A stretch of DNA of 49,465 nt from Myxococcales bacterium (GTDB taxonomy: Bacteria; Myxococcota_A; Polyangia; GCA-2747355): assembly GCA_020431405.1 (NCBI GenBank), contig JAGQIK010000651.1:1-49465 (forward strand), written 5' to 3'. Position numbers and translations under genes: made by a program. Numbering within the stretch: position 1 is the stretch's first letter; every line of letters starts with the position of its first letter. Of the stretch, positions 22,850 through 31,711 are shown piece by piece. Under the pieces are notes generated by a model, which saw only the letters and a list, made by a program, of their open reading frames with translations, was not told where the DNA came from and searched no databases.

Positions 22850-25234
22850 TTGAAAAAACCGTCCCCCACATCGCGCTGGGCGCGCTTTTCGGTCGAGCAT
22901 CGCTACAAGCTGCTCGTCGCGGTGGCCCTCTTGTGGGCTGCGGCGGCCTACGTGACTACCGGGCTCAAGTTCGACAGCTCGTTCTCGGCGCTGCTCGCGC
23001 CACAGACCCCCGAGCTGGTGGAGGTCAATCGCCTGCTGCGACGGGTCGGCGGCGCGGCCGAGCTGGTGGTCGCCATCGGCGGCAAGGACAAGCAGGCGCG
23101 GCTGCGCTTCGGCCGGCTGGTGGCCAACAAGCTGCGCGCGCGGCCTTGGATTCGCGGCGCCGATGTCGAATACCCGATCGAGTTCTTCCTCGACCGCAGG
23201 CTGATGCTGCTAAGCCTCGAGCGGCTCGAAAAGCTCGCCAAGCGCATTAGCGACGAGATCGACCGCGCGCGCGCGCGCAGCAACCCGCTCTACGTCGATC
23301 TCGAGGACGACGACAGCAAGAAGAAGGACGACAAGCCGCGCTGGCAGGCGCTGCGATCGGCCAAGCTCGGCCCGCAGCAGTCACAGCTCGCGCGCACCTT
23401 CGGCACAGCCGACGGCAAGTACCTCTTCGTGCGCGTCAAGCCGATGGGCGCGACCTACAACTTCGGCAGCGGCGGTGAGCTGCTGCGGCGCATCAAGGCC
23501 GACGTCGCGTCGCTCGATGCGGCGCGCCACGGCGTCACAGTGCGTTTTGCCGGCGGCCTCGAGATCAACCAAGAGCAGCACCGCCGCATGGGCTCCGATC
23601 TGCGGCGCGCCTCGCTGCTGTCGCTGGTCGCCATCGTGCTGCTCGTGACGGTCTACGTGCGCCGTGTCGAGGCCGTGCTGCTGCTGGCGGTCCCGCTGGT
23701 GGGCGGCGTGGTGACGACGCTCGGCCTGACGACGCTGATCATCGGTCAGCTCAACATCGTCTCCGGCTTTCTCGTCAGCGCGCTGTTCGGTCTCGGCATC
23801 GACTTCGCGATCCATCTCTACCTGCGCTACCTCGAACGGCTCGACGCCGGCGACGACCGCTTCGACGCCATGCGCGACGCCATCGCGCACACCCTCACGC
23901 CGTGCGTGACGGCGGCGCTGACCACCGCAGGCGCCTTCTTCGCGATGGCCTTCGCCAACTTCCGCGGCTATCGCGAGTACGGCATCATCGCCGGGGCGGG
24001 CGTGCTGATCACGCTGGTGACGATCTTCGTCGCGCTGCCGCCGCTGGCGCTGTTGACCAGCCGCAAGCCGCGTCGCCGCGGGCGTCGCACCCCGCGCGCG
24101 CCGCGCCGCGGCGTGATCCTGGCGATGGTGCTGATCGGCAGCGCGCTGTTTGTCGGCGCCGCGATCAAAGCGCCCGAGGTGCGCTGGCACAACGACTTCC
24201 GCAAGCTGCGCGGCACGTCGGCGGCGGTGGACTTCAGCATGCAGGTTGGCAAAGCGCTGGGCGGCGATCTATCGCCGGCCGCGGTCTACGTGGAAAACCT
24301 CGACCAGGCGCGGCGCGTGGTGAAGTACGTCGAGGCGCGCTGGGAGCGCGGCCCGAGCTCGCCCGTGCGCTACCACCTCTCGCTATCGCAGATGGTGCCG
24401 CACCGGGCGGCCGCTAAGCAGAAGGTGCTCGCCGCGCTGCAGACCAAGCTCGAGAAGCTCGCGCGCCGGCCGCTCGACAAGACCGATCGTGCGCGCGTCG
24501 ACGAGCTGCTCCGCCTCGTCAAGGTCAAGCCGTGGACACTCGCCGACGTGCCGGAGGTTTTCCGGCGGCCGCTCTCCACGCTCGACGGGCGCGGCCAGCT
24601 CGTCGCGCTGTGGCCGCGCCATAACACCGACATCGATCGCGAGATCATCGCCTGGGCCAAGGTGCTCGACACGGCGCGCAGAGAGCTGCACAAGCTCGGC
24701 ATTCCCGCGCAGATGATGGACGAGAACCGCGTCTCCGCGCGCGTGCTGAGCGAGATGCGCGCCGACGCGCCAGTGGTGCTCGGCGCCGCCGCTGCCGTGG
24801 TGCTGTTGGTGCTGATCGTGCACTTCCGGCGCCCGCGCCACGTCGCCATCGTCGCCGGCAGCCTCGTGGTGGGCATGGTCTGGATGCTCGGCCTGCTCGC
24901 GGTCTGGAACATCGACCTCAACGTATTCAACCAAGCGGTGCTGGCGACCATCATCGGCGTTGGCATCGACAACGCGGTGCACATCTATCATCGCGTCGTG
25001 CGCGAGGGGCCGCGCGCCCTGCCGCAAGTGCTGCAGACGACGGGCTCGGCGGCGCTGCTCGCGTCGGTGACGACCGCGCTCGGTTTCGGCACGGCGATCA
25101 CGGCCTCGCATCTGGGCATCCAGTCCTTCGGTTGGCTCGCCATCGCCGGCCTGAGCAGCGTCTTCGTGGCCACCACGGTGTTCTTTCCAGCGGTGCTGCT
25201 GCTGACGACCGGGCGGCGCGAGAAGGGCGAGTAA
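22850..25234 (+). CDS. MMPL/RND-family lipid exporter
   Basis: 794 residues with the RND/MMPL layout: TM1 near residues 22-42, a periplasmic loop to about 255, TM2-6 at about 258-405, TM7 near 422, a second loop to about 640, and TM8-12 to the end. The segments FGLGIDFAIHLYLR and IGVGIDNAVHIYHR mark the paired TM4-like helices, with an Asp in each, as in HpnN-like exporters. No partner periplasmic adaptor is next to it. A TTG start is used, 18 bases after the upstream gene. It probably moves a lipid from the inner membrane toward the outer membrane, linking the synthesis genes and the barrel gene. Confidence 0.86.
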   Translation: MKKPSPTSRWARFSVEHRYKLLVAVALLWAAAAYVTTGLKFDSSFSALLAPQTPELVEVNRLLRRVGGAAELVVAIGGKDKQARLRFGRLVANKLRARPWIRGADVEYPIEFFLDRRLMLLSLERLEKLAKRISDEIDRARARSNPLYVDLEDDDSKKKDDKPRWQALRSAKLGPQQSQLARTFGTADGKYLFVRVKPMGATYNFGSGGELLRRIKADVASLDAARHGVTVRFAGGLEINQEQHRRMGSDLRRASLLSLVAIVLLVTVYVRRVEAVLLLAVPLVGGVVTTLGLTTLIIGQLNIVSGFLVSALFGLGIDFAIHLYLRYLERLDAGDDRFDAMRDAIAHTLTPCVTAALTTAGAFFAMAFANFRGYREYGIIAGAGVLITLVTIFVALPPLALLTSRKPRRRGRRTPRAPRRGVILAMVLIGSALFVGAAIKAPEVRWHNDFRKLRGTSAAVDFSMQVGKALGGDLSPAAVYVENLDQARRVVKYVEARWERGPSSPVRYHLSLSQMVPHRAAAKQKVLAALQTKLEKLARRPLDKTDRARVDELLRLVKVKPWTLADVPEVFRRPLSTLDGRGQLVALWPRHNTDIDREIIAWAKVLDTARRELHKLGIPAQMMDENRVSARVLSEMRADAPVVLGAAAAVVLLVLIVHFRRPRHVAIVAGSLVVGMVWMLGLLAVWNIDLNVFNQAVLATIIGVGIDNAVHIYHRVVREGPRALPQVLQTTGSAALLASVTTALGFGTAITASHLGIQSFGWLAIAGLSSVFVATTVFFPAVLLLTTGRREKGE

Positions 25235-25268
25235 CTGCCGCCCAGGTGCGCTATTGTCGGCGCGTCCT

Positions 25269-26735
25269 ATGAGGAGCCGTCGCGCCGGAGCGCCGCGCGC
25301 CATCGCGCTGGGTGTGGCGCTGATGCTGGGTGCGAGCAGCGCGATCGCCGCACCGACGTCGCAACCGACGTCGCAGCCGGCGTCGTCACCGGTGCAGCAC
25401 GCGGGGCGATCGATTCAGCCGACGTCGCGACCGGTGCAGCACACGGCGGCCTCGGTGGCCGGCGCACCGCGACCTGACGAGAGCTCCGGCCGTCGAAGAG
25501 CGCCCGCCACGACCACGGCGAACACGCTGCGCTGGATCCCGCGCGTGCTCTTCTTCGTGCCGCGCTGGGCCTTGACCGCCGTCTTTCTGCCCATGCGGGG
25601 ACTGTCCTATCTGTGGGACCGCTACCAGATCGGCGAGCAGCTCACCGACATCTTCTTCAACGACGAGCGCACCTTCGGCATCTACCCGGTGGTCGAGATC
25701 CAGACCGGCTTTGGCGCCAACGTCGGCGCCGGCATGGTCTATCGCAACATCTTCGGCCGCGACGAGCGCTTCGCCGCGCGGGCGAGCTTTGGCGGGCGTT
25801 ATCTGCAGCACTACGCGGCAGACCTGGTGAGCGGCAAGCGCTGGCTGCCGCTGCACCTCACGCTCTACGGTGGCTATCACGTCGGCAACAACGAGCGCTT
25901 CTATGGCTTCGGCAATGGCGACGAGGCGCGCATCGACGGGGTCGCGCGCGACGCGCTGCTGCGCGGGCCCGCCTTCGGTGCGCGCTATCGCTACGATCGT
26001 GGCACTGTCGGCGTCACGGCGGCGCTGCGCCTGATGCCGCGCGTGTCGTTGCGGCTCGGCACGCGCCTCACGCGCCAGACCTTCTTCGACGAAAACGCCA
26101 GCGTCAGCGGCGATGAGGCCATCGAGCGCGTCTTCGAGCCGCAGACGCTGGTCGGCTTCGAGCGCGACCTGGCCAACCTCGACAGCAGCGTCGAGCTGCG
26201 CATCGACGCGCGCACGCGCGCGAGCATCTACGTGCCGCCGGCGATGTACTCGAGCGGCCCCTTCTTGTCGGCCAAGCTCAGCTACGTCGAAGGCTTTGGC
26301 CCCGATCCTTCCAACTACGTGCGCTACCTGCTGGACGCCAGCTACACGTTCGACCTCTTTCAAGGCACGCGCACGCTCGAGCTGCGCCTGCGGCTCGAAG
26401 GCGTGTCGGCCGAGCTCGAGCGGCTGCCCTTCAGCGACGCGCCGCAGCTCGGCGGCGGTCAGCTGCTGCGCGGCTACCTGCCGGGGCGGTTTCGTGATCG
26501 CGTGGCGCTGCTCGGCTCGGTGCAGTATCGCTTCACGGTCACTCATCACGTGCTCGCCTACCTGTTCGTCGACAGTGGTCGTGTCTACGACGACATCTCG
26601 TCGGTGAGCTTCAGGCAGCTTCGCGTCGGTTTCGGCGGCGGCCTCGTCGTGCACCGTTTTATCGAGGGCTTTGCCCTCACCGCGCAGCTCGCAGGCACGC
26701 CCGATGGTGACGTGCGCTTCGACCTGCAGTTCTAG
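25269..26735 (+). CDS. Outer-membrane beta-barrel protein, BamA/Omp85 (surface antigen) type
   Basis: 488 residues with a signal peptide (ending SSAIAAP), then a Thr/Ser/Gln/Pro repeat stretch (TSQP, PVQH units, about 28-65), and then a long series of alternating beta strands to a terminal DVRFDLQF, the kind of C-terminal strand recognised by the BAM complex. The segment LGGGQLLRGYLPGRFRD near residue 395 fits the conserved RGY element of bacterial surface antigens. POTRA domains are not evident. The preferred ATG at 25269 is 34 bases after the exporter gene. It likely forms the outer-membrane end of this export operon. Confidence 0.8.
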   Translation: MRSRRAGAPRAIALGVALMLGASSAIAAPTSQPTSQPASSPVQHAGRSIQPTSRPVQHTAASVAGAPRPDESSGRRRAPATTTANTLRWIPRVLFFVPRWALTAVFLPMRGLSYLWDRYQIGEQLTDIFFNDERTFGIYPVVEIQTGFGANVGAGMVYRNIFGRDERFAARASFGGRYLQHYAADLVSGKRWLPLHLTLYGGYHVGNNERFYGFGNGDEARIDGVARDALLRGPAFGARYRYDRGTVGVTAALRLMPRVSLRLGTRLTRQTFFDENASVSGDEAIERVFEPQTLVGFERDLANLDSSVELRIDARTRASIYVPPAMYSSGPFLSAKLSYVEGFGPDPSNYVRYLLDASYTFDLFQGTRTLELRLRLEGVSAELERLPFSDAPQLGGGQLLRGYLPGRFRDRVALLGSVQYRFTVTHHVLAYLFVDSGRVYDDISSVSFRQLRVGFGGGLVVHRFIEGFALTAQLAGTPDGDVRFDLQF

Positions 26736-26744
26736 GAGACGACC

Positions 26745-28424
26745 ATGCAGCGCGCAGCCAGATGGATGTTGCTCGCGGCAGCGAGCGTCGCGGTGGGCTG
26801 CCGGCCGCCGCGCACGGTGGGGCGCGTGCGTTTTGTCAATCGCCCACCGGTGTGGGTCGTCAACGACCGCGAGCACGTCGCCAAGCGGCCGCAGGAGCTC
26901 AAGCAGCTGGTGCTGCTCGACCATCTCGACGCCGTGATCTTCCAGCGCATCCCGTATCTGCTGGCGATGCACCCGCGCCTGCGCGCGCGCGCCGTCAACA
27001 GCGTCGACGACGTGCCCGACTCGACGTGGTTCACCAACCGTATCGGGCGGCGCGCGCTGCGCCCGGCGGCGCTCGCGCGTGGTCCCAACCGCCTGCCGCC
27101 GGCCGACCAGCGGCTGCCGCTGACGGTGCTGAGCACCAAGGTCGGCGGCGGCTCGGTGGGTTTCATCGTCGCCGACAACAGCGGCGTGCGCTACCTGCTC
27201 AAGTTCGACACCAAAGGCGCGCCCGAGCGCGAGACCGGCGCCGACGTCATCGTGCAGCGCATCCTGTGGGCTTGCGGCTACAACGTGCCCGAGGACGACG
27301 TGATCCACCTGCGCGCCGAGGATCTGAAGCTCGCCGCCAACGCCAAGATCAAGGACGTCTTCGGCAAGCCGCGGCCCATGACCCAGCGCGACCTCGACGT
27401 GGCCCTCGGCAAGATCGACGTCGGCGGCGACGGCCGCATCCGCGCGCTGGCCAGCCGCTTCCTCTCGGGCAAGCTGCTTGGCGGCTTTCCGATGCTGGGC
27501 GTGCGCGAAGGCGATCCCAACGACCGCGTCCCGCACCAGCATCGCCGCGACGTGCGCGGGCAGCGCGCGCTCTTTGCCTGGCTCAACCACAACGACGTCA
27601 AAGAGGACAACACGCTCGACATGTACGTGCGCGACCCCGCCGACCCGGCGCGCAAGTACGTCGTGCACTACCTGATCGACTTCGGCCAGGCGATCGGCAC
27701 GCGCGGCGCGGCGCGGCGCCGCGACGTCGGCTTCGCGCGCTACGAGGACCTGCAGTGGGCACTGCCGAGCCTGCTCTCGCTGGGCATCTGGGTGCGCCCG
27801 TGGGAGCGCCTCGAGCGGCCGGCGATTCACGGCGTGGGTCTGTGGTCGGCCGCGTCATACCATCCCGATAGCTGGGAGCCGTCGAAGGACTACTGGCCGT
27901 TTCACGAGGCCGACCGCTTTGACGGCTTCTGGGCGGCCAAGCTGATCGCGCGCTTTTCGCCGGCGCACCTCGAGCAGGCCGTGCGCGCCGCGCGCTACAG
28001 CGACGCCGCGGCCATCGCCAAGATCGTCGAGGTGCTGCGCCAGCGCGCGCGCCTCACCATCGCGCCCTACTTCGAGCGCGTCAGCCCGCTCGATGGTTTT
28101 CGCGTCGCTGACGGCGAGCGGCTGTGCTTTTCAGATCTGGCGATCGAGCACGGCTACGCCGCGGCCGAAAAGACGCGCTATGCGCTGCGCGCCTACGACG
28201 AGCGCGCGCGAGAGCTGCCCGCGCCGCAGCTGGCGGCGAGCGCCGCGCGAGGCCGAGGCCAGCGCTGCGTCTCGCCGCTGCCGCGCAGCCCGTCGGCCGA
28301 CGGCTATCTGATCGTGCAAGTCGTCGCGCAGCGCGACAGCAAGGCGCTGCCACCGCTCGACGTGCACCTCGCGCGCGCGCCGAAGGACGGGCGGCTGCGC
28401 GTGATCGGCCTCTGGCGACACTAG
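26745..28424 (+). CDS. Lipoprotein with an apparent kinase-like fold
   Basis: 559 residues. The lipobox is AVGC (C19). A segment YLLKFDTKGAPERETGADV (around residue 151) offers a lysine and a nearby acidic helix. Near residue 280 the run LNHNDVKEDNTLDMY looks like a catalytic loop (HxDxKxxN), and about 30 residues later LIDFGQAIG looks like a DFG metal site. Order and spacing fit an atypical protein or lipid kinase fold, though the glycine loop is not clear. It is the last gene of the six-gene operon, 9 bases after the barrel gene. If active it would need ATP in the periplasm or act as a pseudokinase; the identity is inferred. Confidence 0.68.
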   Translation: MQRAARWMLLAAASVAVGCRPPRTVGRVRFVNRPPVWVVNDREHVAKRPQELKQLVLLDHLDAVIFQRIPYLLAMHPRLRARAVNSVDDVPDSTWFTNRIGRRALRPAALARGPNRLPPADQRLPLTVLSTKVGGGSVGFIVADNSGVRYLLKFDTKGAPERETGADVIVQRILWACGYNVPEDDVIHLRAEDLKLAANAKIKDVFGKPRPMTQRDLDVALGKIDVGGDGRIRALASRFLSGKLLGGFPMLGVREGDPNDRVPHQHRRDVRGQRALFAWLNHNDVKEDNTLDMYVRDPADPARKYVVHYLIDFGQAIGTRGAARRRDVGFARYEDLQWALPSLLSLGIWVRPWERLERPAIHGVGLWSAASYHPDSWEPSKDYWPFHEADRFDGFWAAKLIARFSPAHLEQAVRAARYSDAAAIAKIVEVLRQRARLTIAPYFERVSPLDGFRVADGERLCFSDLAIEHGYAAAEKTRYALRAYDERARELPAPQLAASAARGRGQRCVSPLPRSPSADGYLIVQVVAQRDSKALPPLDVHLARAPKDGRLRVIGLWRH

Positions 28425-28465
28425 CAGGTTGCTGAAAAGGCGCGGCGCGCCTTTCCTGCACCTGC
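28424..28465. terminator. Composite hairpin at the end of the kinase-like lipoprotein gene
   Basis: Outer arms GCAGGT (28424-28429) and ACCTGC (28460-28465) enclose a perfect 9-bp inverted repeat AAAGGCGCG/CGCGCCTTT with a one-base centre (28436-28454). It begins on the last base of the stop codon. It is probably the terminator between convergent genes and may also be the end of the dispersed element. Confidence 0.55.
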
Positions 28466-28473
28466 TCGTCACG

Positions 28474-28574
28474 AAGGGGGGCATGTCCCATGCCCCCTCG
28501 GCCCGAAAAAGCGTCGTTTTTCGGGCCTCACCCCCCAATGTCGGCTTCGCCGGCTCGGCCTGTTCGGCCTCGCA
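28474..28574 (-). repeat. Dispersed 100-bp intergenic element, copy B
   Basis: This is the reverse-complement match to 11876-11975 (four substitutions, one indel), with the same two internal hairpins. It again sits between convergent genes. Outward on both sides lie TAGCAGG-x-TGCTGAA sequences in inverted orientation (28422 on +, 28608 and 28650 on -), so the whole unit looks like a small non-autonomous element with inverted ends. Confidence 0.85.
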
Positions 28575-28581
28575 GCAGGGC

Positions 28582-28665
28582 GTTGAAGAGTTCTTCAGCA
28601 CCCTGCTAGCGTTGCAGGCCGGCGCTGAAGAGTTCTTCAGCACCCTGCTAGCGTTGCAGGCCGGC
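28582..28665 (-). repeat. 42-bp tandem duplication at the end of the SARP gene
   Basis: Units 28582-28623 and 28624-28665 differ at one base. Each carries the final codons and TAG of the SARP gene followed by an 8-bp hairpin (GCTGAAGA arms, one unit with a wobble). The gene therefore ends in unit two, and unit one is a spare copy of its stop and hairpin. Confidence 0.85.
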
Positions 28666-30657
28666 GCTCACCAGCGCGTCGACGAGCTGCTGCGCGTCGC
28701 GCGCGTGCTTGAAGGGCAATGAGGCGACGAAGCGCTCGGCGCTGAAGGTGGGCACGCGCGCGCGCAGGGCGGCGAGGCGTGGCTCGAGCAAGGCGGCTTC
28801 GGCGTGCGCGCAGGCGGCGACGGACGCGACGAGCGCCTGCAGATCGGCGGCGTTGATACGCGCGGCGCAGCGCGCGGCCTCGGCGTGGTTGCCCGTCTGG
28901 CGGTGCAGCCGGCTGAGGTGCAAGAAGTAGCGGTCCGAGTGGTACGGGTTGACGCGCATCGCGCGCTCGACCCACGCGACCCCGTCGGCGCCGCGCCCCA
29001 GGAAATACGAGAGCTCGCCCATCTGACAGAGGATGCGGTCGTCGTTTGGGTTGAGCGCCATGGCGCGCGCCTGGTGGTGCTCGGCGAGATCGAAGTTGCG
29101 CGTGAGCAGGTTGATCGCGGCGAGGATGCGATGACATTCGCCTTCGTCGTCGTCGAGGGCCAGCGCGCGCTGAGCCGCCTGATACGCCAGCGCGAGGTAC
29201 TGCATGGCCTGCTGCTTGCGCGCGTGCGCCATCTTGAGCCCGTAGGCACAGCCCAGCCAGGCGTGCGCCAGCGCGTACTGCGGGTCGGTCTCGATGGCGC
29301 GCTCGAACATCTCGCGCGCGTCGTCGGCGCCTTTTTCGTCGAAGCGGTGGTGGTGGCACTTGCCGCGCAGCACGAAGTCGTGTGCCAGCAGCGCGTCGGG
29401 CGACTTGCGGCGCGCGCGCGAGAGCTGCGCCGCCTCGACGCGATCGGCGAGCGTCGCGACGATGGTGCGCAGGAGCTCGTCTTCGAGCTCGAACAGCTCG
29501 TCGGGGCGCACCTTGTAGCGGTTGGCCCACAGGTGACGCCCGCTGGCGCCGTCGATGAGCTGCGCCGAGATGCGCAGCGACTGCGGACCGCGCCGCACGC
29601 TGCCGTGCACGATGTAGTGGGCGCCGAGCCGCTCGGCGATCTGCGGGATCGAAAGCGCTTCGTCGCGCAGCCGGAAGCTCGACGTGCGCGCGATGACGAT
29701 CAACGAGCGAAAGCGCGTTAGCTCGGTGATGAGATCTTCGGCGATGCCGTCGCTGAAGTAGTCGTCGTCCTCGTTGGAGAGGTTTTCTAGCGGCAGCACG
29801 GCGACCACCGGCAACGCAGCGTGGGGCGTCACGCGCGGCGCGTGGGGCAGGGCGCTCACGGCGCGCGTCGCCGCCTCGGCGCTCTCCGCGGCCGGCGTCG
29901 TCGTGGGCTCGGGCGTGCTGGCCGCGCGCAGGCGCTGATAGAGCGCGTTGGTCTCGGCTTCGGGCTTCGCTTCGTAGGCGCGCGCGAGCGCCTCGACGCA
30001 GCGTTCGTACTGCGCCAGCGCGTCGGAGCGGCGGCCGGCCGCGTCGTAGCGCCGCATCAGCGCGCGGTGCGCCGCCTCGCAGGCGGGATCGATCTCGAGC
30101 CAGCGTTCGATGGCCGAGATGGCGCCCTCGTGCTCGCCGGCTGCGTCATGCAGCGTGGCGAGGCGCTGCAGGGCGTCGCACGCGCGGTCGCGCGCGCGGC
30201 GGCGCTCGTCGTCGAGCCAGCGGTCGAACTCGTCGACGTCGAGGAAGAAGCCGCCCATCAGCTCGCCGAGATAGATCGTCAGCACGCGCTCGAGCGCTTC
30301 GCGCTGCTGCTCGCCCCCGCCGTCGCCGGCGATCGCGATCGCCTCGGCGAGCGCGTCGACGTCGCTGGCGGCGACAAGCGCCAGCGCGTCGTCGTCGCTC
30401 TGCAGCGCCTCGTCGCCGAGGCTGCGGCGCAGCGCCGCGACGCACTGACGCAGGTTGTGGCGCGCGCGTTGTGGTCCGGTGTCTGCCCACAAGAGCGTGG
30501 CCAGCGTGGCGCGTGGCGCGCGGCGTTGCGGCTGCAGCGCCAAGTAGCAGAGCAGCGCGCGCCCCTTCTTGTTGTTCAGCGAGACGTCGCCGCCGCCGCC
30601 GGCCCGCTCGACTCGGAAGCCACCGAAAAGATGAAGCTTTATCGCTGCCTCGACCAT
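28648..30657 (-). CDS. SARP-type regulator with BTAD, TolB-like and TPR domains
   Basis: 669 residues from the preferred start (longer in-frame starts exist at 30732 and 30768). The N-terminus (IKLHLFGGFRV, about 6-90) is a winged-helix DNA-binding domain like AfsR/SARP. A bacterial transcriptional activation domain with TPR helices follows (about 90-260). Next is a TolB-like segment VAVLPLENLSNED..DYFSDGIAEDL (about 290-400) and a C-terminal TPR array (about 430-640). This architecture occurs in proteobacterial regulators that control metabolism or envelope genes; no effector is known. It diverges from the methyltransferase gene, whose promoter it may control. The start at 30657 leaves 128 bases for divergent promoters. 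Confidence 0.82.
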   Translation of the reverse strand: MVEAAIKLHLFGGFRVERAGGGGDVSLNNKKGRALLCYLALQPQRRAPRATLATLLWADTGPQRARHNLRQCVAALRRSLGDEALQSDDDALALVAASDVDALAEAIAIAGDGGGEQQREALERVLTIYLGELMGGFFLDVDEFDRWLDDERRRARDRACDALQRLATLHDAAGEHEGAISAIERWLEIDPACEAAHRALMRRYDAAGRRSDALAQYERCVEALARAYEAKPEAETNALYQRLRAASTPEPTTTPAAESAEAATRAVSALPHAPRVTPHAALPVVAVLPLENLSNEDDDYFSDGIAEDLITELTRFRSLIVIARTSSFRLRDEALSIPQIAERLGAHYIVHGSVRRGPQSLRISAQLIDGASGRHLWANRYKVRPDELFELEDELLRTIVATLADRVEAAQLSRARRKSPDALLAHDFVLRGKCHHHRFDEKGADDAREMFERAIETDPQYALAHAWLGCAYGLKMAHARKQQAMQYLALAYQAAQRALALDDDEGECHRILAAINLLTRNFDLAEHHQARAMALNPNDDRILCQMGELSYFLGRGADGVAWVERAMRVNPYHSDRYFLHLSRLHRQTGNHAEAARCAARINAADLQALVASVAACAHAEAALLEPRLAALRARVPTFSAERFVASLPFKHARDAQQLVDALVSAGLQR

Positions 30658-30785
30658 CGCCGAGCCAGCATAGCGCGAATAGACGCCTTTTAGACGCTCG
30701 ATGCCACGGGGCGCAGACGGGCTGGCAGCCATCGTCTTTTCGTTCGCAAGCACAAACCCCACACGCACCGAAAGAGGAGCCCGAG

Positions 30786-31652
30786 ATGACGCAGCTAGCC
30801 ACCACCAGCGAGAGCCTTCGCCCGTCCGCCACCATCATCCGCTCGCACAACCAGCAGGCCGCTCGCGTCTGGCACGCCGGCGGCGGCGCCTACGAAGCGA
30901 TCAGCCAGCAGATCGCCGACGCCATCGAGCACTGCGTCGGCCGACTGGCGCCGCGCCCGGGCGAGCGCGTGCTCGACGTCGCCACCGGCACGGGCCTCGC
31001 CGCGCGGCTGTGCGCTCGCCGCGGTGCGCACGTCAGCGGCGTCGACTTCGCCCCCTCGGCGATCGCGCGGGCGCGCCAGCTCGCCGACGCCGACGCCACC
31101 CGCGCCTCGCTGCCCATCGCCTTTCGCGAAGGCGACGCCGAGCAGCTGCCCTACGCCGACGGCGAGTTCGACGCGGTGGTCTCGACCTTCGGCGTGATGT
31201 TCGTCAACCGTCCCGAAGCGGCGGCCGCCGAGATCGCGCGCGTGCTCAAGCCGGGCGGCCGCGTCGCGCTCGCCACCTGGCCGCGCTCGAGCACCGTCTT
31301 CGAGATGTTCAAGGTCATCGCCGCGCACAAGCCGGCGCCGCCCGCCGGCGCCAAGGCGCCCCCGTCGCCCTTCGAGTGGGGCCGCACCGATCGCCTGGTG
31401 GAGCTGTTCGGCGAGCACTTCGACCTCGCCTTCGAGCACGGCACCTCGCAGTACCGCGACGAGAGCGGCGCGCGCGCCTGGCAGGTCTTCGTCGACGGCT
31501 ACGGCCCGCTGCGCACGCTGGTCAACACGCTCGCGCCCGAGCAGGTCGCCGCGCTGCGCCTCGACTGGGAGCGCTTCCACGAGCGCTACCGCACCGGCCT
31601 CGGCATCCTCGTGCCGCGCGAGTACTGCGTGATGGTCGGACAGCGCCGCTAA
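30786..31652 (+). CDS. SAM-dependent class I methyltransferase
   Basis: 288 residues. The SAM-binding core has motif I VLDVATGTGLAA (near residue 60), the acidic end of strand two VSGVDFAPS, EGDAEQLPYADGEFDAV and the post-motif LKPGGRVAL. This is the UbiE/MenG-like or small-molecule methyltransferase fold; the acceptor is not known. The ATG at 30786 has an AGAGGAG site about 7 bases upstream. It is divergent from the SARP regulator and followed 59 bases later by an OsmC gene, so these three may form one regulated unit. No targeting signal is present. Confidence 0.85.
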   Translation: MTQLATTSESLRPSATIIRSHNQQAARVWHAGGGAYEAISQQIADAIEHCVGRLAPRPGERVLDVATGTGLAARLCARRGAHVSGVDFAPSAIARARQLADADATRASLPIAFREGDAEQLPYADGEFDAVVSTFGVMFVNRPEAAAAEIARVLKPGGRVALATWPRSSTVFEMFKVIAAHKPAPPAGAKAPPSPFEWGRTDRLVELFGEHFDLAFEHGTSQYRDESGARAWQVFVDGYGPLRTLVNTLAPEQVAALRLDWERFHERYRTGLGILVPREYCVMVGQRR

Positions 31653-31711
31653 CCAACGAATCGAAGCAAGCACACGCGCACACGAGCGCGAAGCGAAGAA
31701 AGGAACGACCC

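Noticed and set aside
25386-27830. 814-codon minus-strand open frame across the barrel and kinase-like genes
   Set aside because: Shadow of GC-rich codon use; contradicts clear + strand signals, lipobox and operon spacing.
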